DNA of 64,000 nt from Brachybacterium sp. FME24 (GCF_014897705.1 NZ_JABUXV010000007.1:186001-250000); one strand, 5' to 3'; numbered from the stretch's first letter, positions 36,901 through 45,220 are shown. Notes: generated by a model from the sequence alone, not told the origin. Translations and numbers: made by a program.

Positions 36901-37130
36901 CGATGACCCACGCGGTCGATGCGTTCCGCGGCGCGATCGGCGGGGGGTGGGTGGATCCCACCGGCGATCTGCTGTGGCTCGCCGGCTGGCTCGCAGTCGG
37001 CGTGGCCCTGGGGTTGGTCGGCGCCGTCGTGCAGCGTCGACGCGCACTGCAGGAGGCCGACGGTCACACCTTCGAGGAGGACCCAGCCCCTGCCGGTGAC
37101 CTCTCGACTCCGGATGCCGCGCGAACCTGA
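33972..37130 (+). CDS. YhgE/Pip-domain membrane protein
   Basis: 1052 residues (1048 if the ATG at 33984 is used). One N-terminal membrane helix (about 48-66, PIAALFVVGLALVPVIYSG) is followed by the YhgE segment (NLDQITAAVVDEDEGA), a very long extracytoplasmic region, and about five C-terminal helices (about 845-1020) of ABC-2-permease type. The extracytoplasmic part has 7-8-residue repeats of the ELADGTxEL type at both ends (about 230-350 and 690-810) and an Ala/Asp/Thr-rich coiled-coil centre with one Cys pair. Homologues act as phage-infection proteins or in toxin/ESX-like secretion; role here is unknown. No Shine-Dalgarno is seen. Confidence 0.92.
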   Translation: MLLVMRILRALQAALTAVAHALLSALRGAGRGIAAAGRGAVALLPGEWKKPIAALFVVGLALVPVIYSGNMTWSFHDPSNNLDQITAAVVDEDEGATMTSPAGGDSGEETSIDVGREFTDTLIDMDKENVYRFVEVSAAEAHRGLEDGTYGATVEIPSSFSANVASLGGEAEQAAPALLTVTTNDSINYVGGNFSKSVGTALTDSLRASVLEEYLSNVYVGFTTIHDGIAGAADGSSELADGTTELADGTGDLVSGSSELTEGTGELASGADELATGASTVHDGSLDLVVGLDQLTAGAVELRSGTATLREGADQLSTGLVTLDEKGRPLRTGADDLAAGTDQLATGATDLSDGAEQVAGGTQQLDETISAAQQRAEEIGVTPEGVQTTSDDLVAAIDTLEGAATGLSDRLQQPAADAGTLSDAATALDQTATSADDAAQALDSDTTDRAADARTLQDGAASIAEDAATLDTAAQDTANATDTATDSATTAQDGVQAYTDSVDDLAARCEDSGADAAFCEELAGVSETSQQTRDDAAQASTDATTAHDAAGTAAEQSTSLEDTATGMTDSADAMVTYLEDLSTTTTSLAEGTSSVAGTTGALAEDSSSLDSDLATLREDTAAAAPTPERGSTASDLAADLTEQARTAALALPDAYATLQQGADDVRRLNSGAQDVSSGAEKLAAASGTAKNGAQDLASGVGQYTDGVGTARTGAEQLADGSADLATGADQLADGTREARAGSGRLADGAGELDAGATELADGAGQVDDGAGELADGAVQLDEGADEVRDGSAELRDGLRDAEGDVPSYTDTEGEELAQTASDPVQMSFERDHELSRFGEGLAPLFLAISLWVGGMAIFLMMPPFSTQAASRGVGPARLLAGGLVPAFLLGLVQSAIAVGALHWAVGITMDDLPLLFGLSAITSLVFVALNHGFGALFGPVGKFVALVLVALQISGAGGTYPTATLPQFFQVIHPFLPMTHAVDAFRGAIGGGWVDPTGDLLWLAGWLAVGVALGLVGAVVQRRRALQEADGHTFEEDPAPAGDLSTPDAART

Positions 37131-37174
37131 CGGGCCGGGCACGGTCCCGAACGCGGAGGGCCCGGGAACTCGCG

Positions 37175-38698
37175 CTACGCGGAATCCTCCCGACGGCGGT
37201 CCCGCCACAGCATGATCACCAAGGAGACCGCGAGGGCGAGCATCAGCAGGGTGAAGGGCATCGCCGCGACCACGGCAGCCCCCCGGAGGTCCTCCGGTCC
37301 ACCGCCCAGCAGCAGCACCGCGGCGAAGGCTGCCGCGAAGGACCACAGGAGCCGGACCGGCCGGGGAGGCTTGAGGCTGCCCCCTGTCGTGGTGCTGCCC
37401 AGCATGAACGACGCCGAATCGGCGGAGGTGATGAACAGCAGGGCGAGCACCGGGACCAGCAGCACCAGCGTGAACCCGGTCAGCGGCAGGGTGTCGAGGA
37501 CGGCGAGCGTGGCCACCGACTTCGTCTCCCCGGCGATCTCGGCGACGTCCACGGCCCCGCTGAGCTCCCGCTCCAGGGAGGTGCCTCCGAACACGGAGAA
37601 CCACACGACGCCGACCGCGGACGGCACCAGGACGACGCCGCCGACGACGCCGCGGATCGTCCGCCCCCGCGAGATCCGCGCGATGAAGGTGCCGACGAAC
37701 GGCGCCCACGCGATCCACCAGGCCCAGAAGAAGTACACCCAGGCGCCGGTCCACGGGTCACCGACAGGCGCCTCGATCGCCAGGCTCATCGGCACCAGGT
37801 GGAGGCCGAGGTCGCGCAACCCGGCACCGGCGGTGGTGAGGATCGCGGTCGTCGGCCCCAGCACGAACACCGCTGCCAGGAGCACCCCGCACAACGTCAT
37901 GTTCACCAGACTGAGCAGGCGGATGCCGCGACCCAGCCCGGTCATCGAGGAGATCGTCGCGAAGACCATCAGGCCCGCGATGATCGTGATCTTCACGCCG
38001 AACGAGTCGGCGATCCCGAAGTGGGCGGCGAGGCCGGCGCTGAGCTCCCCGGTGCCGAGACCCAGGGAGGTGGCCACGCCGAACAGGATGGCGAACACCG
38101 CGATCACGTCCACCACGGTGCCCGGCCACCCGTCGGAGTGCTTTCCCAGCAGCGGGCGAAGGGCGGCGCTGACCAGCATCCCCTCCCTGCGATTGAAGCT
38201 CGCGTAGCCGATCGCCAGGGCCACCACCGCGTACAGCGCCCAGGCGTGCGGGCCCCAGAACATCAGGGCGTGGCGCATCCCGTCCCGTGCGGCCGCGACA
38301 GTTTCCGGATCCGCCGTGCCGTGCGGCGGGTCGGCGAGGTGGATGAGCGGCTCTGCGCTGCCCCAGAACAGGAAGCTGAGTCCCACCCCGGCGCTCATCA
38401 GCATGGCGATCCAGGAGACGACGCCGAACTCCGCGGTCGCGTCCGGCCCGCCGAGCCGGACTCGGCCGACGGGGCTGACCGCGAGGACGAGCACGAACAG
38501 CAGCAGTGCCGTGACGGTGATGGGGTAGACCGGGCCGAAGGTGCCCACCACGACGTCGCGGAGGGCCGCGAGCACGGCGGTGAGCAGGTGGGGCCGCCAC
38601 AGCCCGAAGGCCACGAAGGCGAGGGAGAGCAGCAGGGACGCGTGGAAGACGGGCCCGAGTCGCCCCCGGGCCTGCGGTACGGGCGCCGGCGCGGTCAT
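37175..38698 (-). CDS. BCCT-family betaine/carnitine/choline transporter
   Basis: 507 residues with about 12 membrane helices. Family signatures are SWIAMLMSAGVGLSFLFWGS, the Trp-rich substrate-site segment FFWAWWIAWAPFVGTFIARI, and RGRTIRGVVGGV after it. It likely imports compatible solutes or methylated amines using sodium or protons. The cytoplasmic C-terminus is short, so the osmosensing tail of BetP is missing. TATACT (minus strand, 38707-38712) stands 8 nt before the ATG, a strong -10 and a leaderless start. It is convergent with the YhgE gene. Confidence 0.94.
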   Translation of the reverse strand: MTAPAPVPQARGRLGPVFHASLLLSLAFVAFGLWRPHLLTAVLAALRDVVVGTFGPVYPITVTALLLFVLVLAVSPVGRVRLGGPDATAEFGVVSWIAMLMSAGVGLSFLFWGSAEPLIHLADPPHGTADPETVAAARDGMRHALMFWGPHAWALYAVVALAIGYASFNRREGMLVSAALRPLLGKHSDGWPGTVVDVIAVFAILFGVATSLGLGTGELSAGLAAHFGIADSFGVKITIIAGLMVFATISSMTGLGRGIRLLSLVNMTLCGVLLAAVFVLGPTTAILTTAGAGLRDLGLHLVPMSLAIEAPVGDPWTGAWVYFFWAWWIAWAPFVGTFIARISRGRTIRGVVGGVVLVPSAVGVVWFSVFGGTSLERELSGAVDVAEIAGETKSVATLAVLDTLPLTGFTLVLLVPVLALLFITSADSASFMLGSTTTGGSLKPPRPVRLLWSFAAAFAAVLLLGGGPEDLRGAAVVAAMPFTLLMLALAVSLVIMLWRDRRREDSA

Positions 38699-38784
38699 CC
38701 CTGTCGAGTATAGAAGTGCCTAGCTCGGGGGCCTCGGGGTGGCGGTGACCTGCGGCCCCATTCCGGGGCTCGCAGCGGGACCGA

Positions 38785-40152
38785 TCAGAACAGGGCGAGC
38801 TCCGGATCGGGGACGTGGTCGGCGACCGGGGCCTCGGGGCGCCCGAGGGCCCGGAACTCCCAGCCGGCGGCGCGCCAGTCCCGCGGAGTGAGCACGGTGC
38901 GGCCGTCGATGATCCGCGGGGCCGCGACCAGGCGGGCCGTGGCGATCGGGTCGAGGTCACGGTACTCGCGCCACTCGGTCAGCAGCAGCACGAGCTCCGC
39001 GCCCCGCAGGGCCTCGCTGGCGTCCGCCTCGGTGACCAGGCCCTCGATGCGACGCTCCGCATTGGCCAGCGCCTCCGGATCAGTGACGGTGACGTGGGCA
39101 CCGGAGGCCATGAGCCGGGAGGCGACCTCGAGGGCCGGGGAGTCGCGCACGTCATCGCTGTCGGGCTTGAAGGCCGCGCCGAGCACGGTGATACGGCGCC
39201 CGCGCAGGGGACCGAGCATCTCGCGGGCCAGCTCCACCACACGCACTCGTCGGCGCTGGTTCACGGCGTCGACCTCGCGGAGGAACCCGAGGGCCTGCCC
39301 GGCGCCGAGATCCTCCGCGCTGGCGATGAAGGCCCGGATGTCCTTGGGCAGGCAACCGCCCCCGAAGCCCACGCCGGAGCGCAGGAACTTGTTCCCGATG
39401 CGGTCGTCCATACCGAGCGCGCGGGAGATGTCGGTGACGTCGGCGCCGGTGGCCTCGCACAGCTCGGCCATCGCGTTGATGAAGGAGATCTTCGTGGCCA
39501 GGAACGCGTTGGCGGAGACCTTGACCAGCTCGGCGGTCTCGAAGCCCATCACCAGGCGCTGCACGCCGCCCTCGAGGATCTGCGCATAGACGGCGTCGAG
39601 CATCTCGACCTCGGTGCCGCCGGCATCGGGATCGCGCACGCCGTAGACGACGCGATCGGGCTCCAGGGTGTCCTGCACGGCGAAGCCCTCCCGCAGGAAC
39701 TCCGGGTTCCACACCAGGTGCACCCCGTCGACCCGCTCGAGGCTCTCGGCGAGGCCGCGGGCGGTGCCGGCCGGCACGGTGGACTTCCCGACCACGAGGG
39801 TCGCGGCGCCGTCGCGGGCGGGAAGCACTGCGGCGAGCGAGTCGACGGCTGCGTGGAGGTGGCTGAGGTCCGCCCCGAACCCGTCGGCCCGCTGCGGGGT
39901 CCCCAGGCCCAGGAAGTGGACCTCGGCGTCGGCGAGGTCGGCGTAGTCGGTGGTGAAGTGCAGACGGCCGGAGGCCAGCCCGCGGGCCAGGATCTCGGCG
40001 AAGCCGGGTTCGTGGAACGGTGCCTCGCCCGCGCTGAGCTGCTCGATGCGACGGGCGTCGACATCCAGACCGATCACCTCGTGGCCGAGCTCGGCCATGC
40101 TCGCGGCATGGACGGCGCCGAGGTATCCCACACCGATGACGGAGAGCTTCAT
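38785..40152 (-). CDS. ugd: UDP-glucose 6-dehydrogenase
   Basis: 455 residues. It oxidises UDP-glucose to UDP-glucuronate with two NAD+. The N-terminal Rossmann motif is GVGYLGAVHAASMAELGHEV, the central domain has KVSANAFLATKISFINAMAE, the catalytic Cys is in GFGGGCLPKD, and the C-terminal NAD/UDP-binding domain begins at VLGAAFKPDSDDVRDSPAL. UDP-glucuronate feeds surface polysaccharide or glycolipid synthesis, yet no glycosyltransferases are adjacent; the neighbour upstream is an unusual ABC-exporter homologue on the same strand, 232 nt away. Confidence 0.95.
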   Translation of the reverse strand: MKLSVIGVGYLGAVHAASMAELGHEVIGLDVDARRIEQLSAGEAPFHEPGFAEILARGLASGRLHFTTDYADLADAEVHFLGLGTPQRADGFGADLSHLHAAVDSLAAVLPARDGAATLVVGKSTVPAGTARGLAESLERVDGVHLVWNPEFLREGFAVQDTLEPDRVVYGVRDPDAGGTEVEMLDAVYAQILEGGVQRLVMGFETAELVKVSANAFLATKISFINAMAELCEATGADVTDISRALGMDDRIGNKFLRSGVGFGGGCLPKDIRAFIASAEDLGAGQALGFLREVDAVNQRRRVRVVELAREMLGPLRGRRITVLGAAFKPDSDDVRDSPALEVASRLMASGAHVTVTDPEALANAERRIEGLVTEADASEALRGAELVLLLTEWREYRDLDPIATARLVAAPRIIDGRTVLTPRDWRAAGWEFRALGRPEAPVADHVPDPELALF

Positions 40153-40384
40153 GGTGGACCCGCTTTCTCGCGCTGCCCCGGAGATCACCGGTACGGCCGA
40201 CGAACCCCTCGGGGCCCGGACAGTGGCTCCACTGTTGCCTCCCCGGGTGACAGGGAGGTGGCCGCACGGTTGAGCGCAGTCGAGAGTCCGACGACGCCTC
40301 GGCGCATCGGCGGCCGGTGCGGCTCGTCCGGGGCCGGTTCGGCCCATCGGAGATCGACCCGGCTCCTCACCGGGTCGACTCCGC

Positions 40385-43300
40385 TCAGACGCTCTCGTCC
40401 TGGGTGCGCAGCCAGCGCGCGAGACGGGAGGACGGGTCCGCGGCCAGGGCCGTGGGGGCACCGTCCTCGCGCACGTCGCTGCTCTCGAACCACAGCACGC
40501 GGTCCATGGCCGTGATGGTCTCCGGGTCACGGCTGCTGACGATCGCGGTGCGCCCCTGGACGAGGGCCGCCAGCGCCGCCAGGACCGGCTGACGCTCAGC
40601 GGTCGACAGATCCGCGTCCGCGGCGTCGAGCACGACGATCGGGGCATCGCGCAGCAGCGCCCGGGCGATCGCGATCCGTCGCCGCTGACCGTCGGTCAGG
40701 ACGTTCCCGCGTCGCACCAGCACGGTGTCGAAGCCGGAGCTGAGCTGGGCGATGACGTCGTCCACCCCGGCGCGGCGAGCGGCCTCGGCCACCTCGGCGT
40801 CGGTGGCGTCGGGACGGCCGATGCGGATGTTCTCGCGCACCGTATCGGTGAACAGCACGGGCTCGCGCTGGACGACGGCGACCTGGCGGCGCAGATCCGT
40901 CAGGGAGAGGGTGCGGGTGTCGAAGCGATCCAGCAGCACGCGACCGGTATCCGGCTGGTCGAAGCGCAGCAGGTAGGAGATCAGCGCCGCGGACTCGTGG
41001 CCCGCCCGGTCCAGCAGGGCCACGTGCTGCCCGGCCGGGACCACCAGGGAGACCGCATCGAACAGGTCACCGCCGGGCCCACCGGCCGTGTTGACGGCGG
41101 AGAACACGATCTCGCCGCCCACCTGGTCCACGGGCTGGGTGCGCTGGGGTTCGGGGATGCCGGCCTCGCGCGCGAGCAGAGCGGCGATACGGTCGCCCGC
41201 GGCGGGCGCCGACCTCACGCTGCCCAGGTGCTGGAGCAGCTCGCGCAGCACGACGATCGTGATCAGGACGTCGGCGAGGACGAGCACCAGGTCACCCGGG
41301 GTCATGGTTCCTGCGGCGACCCGCTGGCCCCCCAGGAGCAGAGTGGCGACGACGCCGATCCCGGCGATGAGCTGCGTGAGCAGGTGCACCAGGGTCTCGG
41401 AGCGACGGGCCCGGGTCAGCGCGCGACCGGCGCGGGTGCCGGCTTCGGTCAGTCCGCGCTCGGAGCGGGACTCCAGGCCGTAGGACTGAATGGTGCCGGT
41501 GGCGGCGACCAGCTCCTCGGCGGTGTCGGCGAGCATGCGGGACTCGGTGAGCGCCTTGCGTTCCGCAATGCGGCCGCGGCGCAGCGCGAACGTGGCGGTC
41601 AGCACGTACAGCGCCCCGACCACGAGGAGCACGAGCGCCGCGAGCGGCTCGACGATCACGGTGACCAGCAGCAGGGACAGGAGGGTCAGCGCGGCCGCGA
41701 CGGCGCGCGGGCCCGAGTGGGACAGGAGATCCCGCAACGCGGCGACATCATCGATCAGCGGGCGCACCGTGGCATCGTCGGCCTGACCGCCGTTGCGGGC
41801 CGAGATCGTGGGCGCCCCGCCGTCGCCCGGGGACAGGCGATGGACGTGAGCGAGCAGCCGGGAGCGCAGGGCGGTCGCGATGCGCACCCCGACTCGGCCG
41901 AGGGCGGCGATCGCCGTGAAACGAGCGATCACCTGCAGGATCAGCAGCACGGCCAGCACGATGACGCTGGTGACCAGGGCGCGCTCGGGGTTGCCGGTGA
42001 CGCCCGCCAGGGCAGGAAGATCGGCGCCGGTGGAGGCGACGGCGGCGTCGACCGCGTACTTCAGCGGGAACGGCAGGGCGATCAACAGCCACACGCTCAG
42101 AAGCAGGGCGATCGCCCCGGTCAGCAGAGCCGCGCGATGGGTGCGCAGGTACGGACTGAGCACCTGGAGCACCTGGTGGGCGGGGCCGTCGGCTCGACCG
42201 CTGCCCGGCGATTCGGCGAGGGGAGCGGGCGATTCGGGGGCACGGTCCGCTCCGTGGCCGGGCTCGGCTGCTCCCGACGCGCCGGCGCCGGGGGTGGCGG
42301 AGGCGGGGGTGGCGGGTACACCGGTGCCGGACCCGGCAGCCGCGAGCGCCGTGGTGCCCGGCACGCCGGCGCTGGTCGTCGACGGCTCCGACTCCGTCAC
42401 GCGGGGCGGAGTCTTCCCCCTGCCGATCTTGCCCAGCGACGGTCTCATGGTCGTTCGAGCGTTCTTCCCGGCCACCGACCCCGTGCCGGTCTCGTCGGCG
42501 CGCTGCCCGCCGAGCAGCGATTCCCGGGCCCAGCCGAACTTCTTGGCCTTCGGGGACATCGTCACGGGGACGGGGAAGGCCGGTGCGCCGTCGAGGTCAT
42601 GCCTGGTCGATGCAGCGTCGTCGGCGGGGACCTCGGGCTCTCCTGCTGCCTCCGGGCCCGCTGTACCCGACTGCTGATCGGGCCCCGACGGGTCGCGATC
42701 CATTCCTGCCTCGTGCCCGACGGGCTCACCCTCAGCCGGCTCGTCGGCGTTCGCGCTGTCGTCGGAGTCGGCGGACATGTCGGTGTGCGTCGGGTCGGCG
42801 GGGTCGGCGGGGTCGGTGGGGTCGGCGGAATCGGCGACCACGGTCCACCGATCTCCGGATTCGGGGTCGTGCTGCGCGGTACCGCTGGGCGGCTCGCCCT
42901 GGGCACCCTGGGGCTCCGGGGCCGCTTCGACCTCGTCGATCGCTTCGGGGTCGTCCGGGCTCTCATCCTGCTCGTGGATCGGCTCGTGCACCGCATCCTG
43001 CAGCCAGGCGTCCTCGAGAGTGTTCGGCCCGTCGTCATATCGGGGCTCGTCGACGGCGGCGGTCCCGCCCGTCTGCGCATCATCGACCTCGGAGGCAGAC
43101 CACACGTCCGCCTCTGCCCCGGAGGACCAGGACGGGCTCGTCGTGCGCAGTCTCGTCGAATCGACGTCCCCGGCGTCCCCGGCGTCGGAATCTCCGCCGT
43201 CGGACTCGACGGAGACCGCCTCGAGGGGAACGGGCTCGGCCGGGACCTCCGGGGAATAGCTGGGCTCGGCCGAATCCTGAGGGAACGATCCGGGCTCGGC

Positions 43301-43870
43301 CGGGGCCTCCGGGGAAAAGGTGGGCTCGGCCGAATCCTGAGGGAACGATCCGGGCTCGGCAGGGTCCTCCGGGGAAAAGGTGGGCTCGGCCGAATCCTGA
43401 GGGAACGATCCGGGCTCGGCAGGGTCCTCCGGGGAAAAGGTGGGCTCGGCCGAATCCTGAGGGAACGATCCGGGCTCGGCAGGGTCCTCCGGGGAAAAGG
43501 TGGGCTCGGCCGAATCCTGAGGGAACGATCCGGGCTCGGCAGGGTCCTCCGGGGAAAAGGTGGGCTCGGCCGGGCTCCGCGGGGACAGGCCGGGCTCGGC
43601 CTGAATCGACTCCGGCTCCGATTCCGGCTCGACCGAAGCGGGATGGGACACGCCGCGTTCAGCCGGTGCGATGTCGGCGGAATCGGGCTCGGCGCGATCG
43701 GGCTCTGCGGGGCTGGGCATCAGAGGACTCGAGCTCGCCGGGCTGAGCTCGGCGGGACTGAAGCCGGTGGGACCGGGCTCCGCGGGCACCGTGGTGTCCG
43801 CGGGACCGAGAGCCGCGGCGCTGCTTGCACGGGGGCTCCTGCCACGCTTCCTGTTCCTGTTCGACGTCAT
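40385..43870 (-). CDS. ABC-exporter homologue with catalytically dead NBD and long repeat-bearing N-terminus
   Basis: 1161 residues from the ATG at 43870 (GGAGGTG upstream). Residues 1-560 are disordered, acidic and Pro/Glu/Ser-rich, with 5.5 copies of the 20-residue unit AEPTFSPEDPAEPGSFPQDS at 101-210. A six-helix exporter TMD follows (about 565-870), then an NBD. All catalytic motifs are altered: Walker A reads DRAGHESA (954-961) with no Lys; the signature is LTDGQ (1058-1062); Walker B is VVLD1082-A-A, lacking the Glu; and the H-switch His is Ser (SSRD, Ser1113). The Q-loop Gln1001 remains. Such a subunit cannot hydrolyse ATP alone. The frame is intact over 3.5 kb, so it is under selection rather than a pseudogene. 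Confidence 0.9.
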   Translation of the reverse strand: MTSNRNRKRGRSPRASSAAALGPADTTVPAEPGPTGFSPAELSPASSSPLMPSPAEPDRAEPDSADIAPAERGVSHPASVEPESEPESIQAEPGLSPRSPAEPTFSPEDPAEPGSFPQDSAEPTFSPEDPAEPGSFPQDSAEPTFSPEDPAEPGSFPQDSAEPTFSPEDPAEPGSFPQDSAEPTFSPEAPAEPGSFPQDSAEPSYSPEVPAEPVPLEAVSVESDGGDSDAGDAGDVDSTRLRTTSPSWSSGAEADVWSASEVDDAQTGGTAAVDEPRYDDGPNTLEDAWLQDAVHEPIHEQDESPDDPEAIDEVEAAPEPQGAQGEPPSGTAQHDPESGDRWTVVADSADPTDPADPADPTHTDMSADSDDSANADEPAEGEPVGHEAGMDRDPSGPDQQSGTAGPEAAGEPEVPADDAASTRHDLDGAPAFPVPVTMSPKAKKFGWARESLLGGQRADETGTGSVAGKNARTTMRPSLGKIGRGKTPPRVTESEPSTTSAGVPGTTALAAAGSGTGVPATPASATPGAGASGAAEPGHGADRAPESPAPLAESPGSGRADGPAHQVLQVLSPYLRTHRAALLTGAIALLLSVWLLIALPFPLKYAVDAAVASTGADLPALAGVTGNPERALVTSVIVLAVLLILQVIARFTAIAALGRVGVRIATALRSRLLAHVHRLSPGDGGAPTISARNGGQADDATVRPLIDDVAALRDLLSHSGPRAVAAALTLLSLLLVTVIVEPLAALVLLVVGALYVLTATFALRRGRIAERKALTESRMLADTAEELVAATGTIQSYGLESRSERGLTEAGTRAGRALTRARRSETLVHLLTQLIAGIGVVATLLLGGQRVAAGTMTPGDLVLVLADVLITIVVLRELLQHLGSVRSAPAAGDRIAALLAREAGIPEPQRTQPVDQVGGEIVFSAVNTAGGPGGDLFDAVSLVVPAGQHVALLDRAGHESAALISYLLRFDQPDTGRVLLDRFDTRTLSLTDLRRQVAVVQREPVLFTDTVRENIRIGRPDATDAEVAEAARRAGVDDVIAQLSSGFDTVLVRRGNVLTDGQRRRIAIARALLRDAPIVVLDAADADLSTAERQPVLAALAALVQGRTAIVSSRDPETITAMDRVLWFESSDVREDGAPTALAADPSSRLARWLRTQDESV
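43241..43570 (-). repeat. 60-bp coding tandem repeat, about 5.5 copies
   Basis: A 60-nt unit repeats within the ABC-exporter gene. The copies at 43381-43440, 43441-43500 and 43501-43560 are identical base for base, and the flanking copies differ by a few bases. Identity at silent positions means recent expansion by slippage or unequal recombination. The unit encodes two imperfect 10-residue halves (AEPTFSPEDP and AEPGSFPQDS). Confidence 0.95.
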
Positions 43871-44252
43871 GCGAAGGACACCTCCGGGCAGTGCGCGTGC
43901 GGCCGCGCGATCGCGGGCGAGACCGCGGCGCGCGTGGAAGGAGAGTTCAGCGAAGACATGGAATTCCTGGTCGACGTCGGGTGGTGACCCGCCGGGGCAT
44001 ACTCGGGCACTGCTCAGTGTGTCACCGTCAGCCGGGAAGCTCACCGAACGGCCAGAAGCGAGGCACGGTATGCGAGCCGCGCAACAGGATTCCCCCGGGT
44101 CCGCGCTGTGTCAGCAGCGGTTCCGCACTGCGCCGGCAGCGGAATGGCGCGCGGGCCCCTCGCCCGCCACCCCGCTACGTAGTACCGTTTTCAAGCAGTT
44201 AGGGATGTCGCGGCACCGGGCCCCGGATCCAGCGCCGCCAGGGAGAGTCGGA
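43871..44252. other. Gene-free 382 bp between divergent ABC-homologue and FrnE genes
   Basis: Apart from the ribosome-binding sites of both flanking genes I see no ORF, dyad or repeat. An A/T-richer patch at about 44175-44210 next to the FrnE gene may hold its promoter, but no clear -35/-10 pair is visible. Confidence 0.4.
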
Positions 44253-45023
44253 ATGAGCCAGAACACCGGGAACACCGAGAGCGACCGAACGGCCGCGAGC
44301 AGCCAGAAGACCGAGAGCGCCCCGAGCCCGAGCGCGCCGGACACGGCTCCCGAGCCGCTGATCACGGTCGATGTCTGGACCGATGTGGTCTGCCCGTGGT
44401 GCTACATCGGCGAGTCCCGCCTGCACGACGCGATCGCTGCTGAAGGCCTCGAGGGCCAGGTGCACCTGCGAGCGCACTCCTTCGAGCTGGACCCCACCTC
44501 CCCGACCGACACCGTGCGCGACAACGCCGATCACCTGGTCGAGGCCAAGGGCCTGACGCTGGCGAAGGTCCGCGAGATGGAGGCACAGATCCAGGAGATG
44601 GCCACCGAGCTCGGCCGCGAATACGTGACCGAACGCCCCATCGCGAACACCCGTGGTGTGCACCGCGTGATGCAGGCGATCAGCGCGGAGCACGGCGAGG
44701 ACGCCGCCACCGACTTCTTCCTCGACCTCCAGCGGGGCTACTTCACCGGGACCGCGAATCCGTTCGACGCCGACGCGGTCACCGCCCGCGCCGGCGGAGC
44801 CGGGCTGACCGAGGAGGTCGCACGCGCCGCCTTCGCCGGTCGGAGTCATGACGACGAGGTCGAGACCGACGTGCGCAATGCCGTGCAGATGGGTGCCCGC
44901 GGCGTGCCGTTCTTCCTGTTCAACGACAAGTACACGGCCCCGGGCGCGCTGCCGTTGGACGCTTTCCGCCAGGCGCTGCGTCAGATCGCTGACGAGGCGC
45001 GGGCCGAGAGGGCGCAGTCATGA
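44253..45023 (+). CDS. DsbA-family (FrnE-like) thiol oxidoreductase
   Basis: 256 residues, cytosolic (no signal peptide), behind GGGAGAG. After a 35-residue Ser/Pro-rich extension comes the thioredoxin strand ITVDVWTDVVCPWCYIGESR with the active site Cys47-Pro-Trp-Cys50. The helical insertion and the return to AVQMGARGVPFFLFNDKY, with the cis-Pro in GVPFF, complete the fold. FrnE proteins usually end with a second Cys pair; here the protein stops at AERAQS, without it, and an overlapping small ORF supplies a Cys-bearing tail. Probable role is disulfide chemistry or stress response in the cytosol. Confidence 0.92.
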   Translation: MSQNTGNTESDRTAASSQKTESAPSPSAPDTAPEPLITVDVWTDVVCPWCYIGESRLHDAIAAEGLEGQVHLRAHSFELDPTSPTDTVRDNADHLVEAKGLTLAKVREMEAQIQEMATELGREYVTERPIANTRGVHRVMQAISAEHGEDAATDFFLDLQRGYFTGTANPFDADAVTARAGGAGLTEEVARAAFAGRSHDDEVETDVRNAVQMGARGVPFFLFNDKYTAPGALPLDAFRQALRQIADEARAERAQS

Positions 45024-45190
45024 GCGAAGCGTCCGGACGCGGCACGACCTCCAGCAGCGCAGCCGCGGACGGCCCGGCACCGAGCACCACGGAGCCGCAG
45101 GCCACCGCCCCCGTGGCATCCCTCGCCTCGTTGCTCGGTGGCGAATTCGAGAACGGCGCCGCGTGCGCTGCGGACGGCACCTGCGACTGA
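45020..45190 (+). CDS. 56-residue ORF with the Cys tail of FrnE-type proteins
   Basis: ATG at 45020 overlaps the FrnE stop (ATGA), in the -1 frame relative to it. The peptide has a Ser/Thr/Pro/Ala-rich first half and ends ASLLGGEFENGAACAADGTCD, with Cys49 and Cys55. FrnE-like proteins typically end in an ACGPDGC-type Cys pair, so this looks like that tail on a separate peptide, made by termination-reinitiation or frameshifting, or split from the parent gene by a frameshift mutation. The codon-position G/C pattern is coding-like. No independent ribosome-binding site is seen. Confidence 0.65.
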   Translation: MSEASGRGTTSSSAAADGPAPSTTEPQATAPVASLASLLGGEFENGAACAADGTCD

Positions 45191-45220
45191 CCCCACCCCT
45201 GCTCGGGGCACCCTGCCACG

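Noticed and set aside
33954-37754. 1266-codon ORF on the minus strand opposite the YhgE/Pip gene
   Set aside because: Composition is Gly/Val/Arg-rich without domain structure, while the plus strand encodes clear YhgE and membrane regions. It also runs into the BCCT gene in a different frame.
43241-43570. CRISPR-like array of regularly spaced repeats
   Set aside because: Units are contiguous 60-bp copies with no variable spacers, in frame within a protein-coding gene, and no cas genes occur.
40997-43987. 996-codon ORF on the plus strand, Gly/Arg/Leu-rich with repeats
   Set aside because: It is the antisense shadow of the ABC-exporter homologue. High G+C removes stop codons, and the repeats are the complement of the coding repeat. 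The minus strand has the exporter TMD and the conserved order of NBD motifs.
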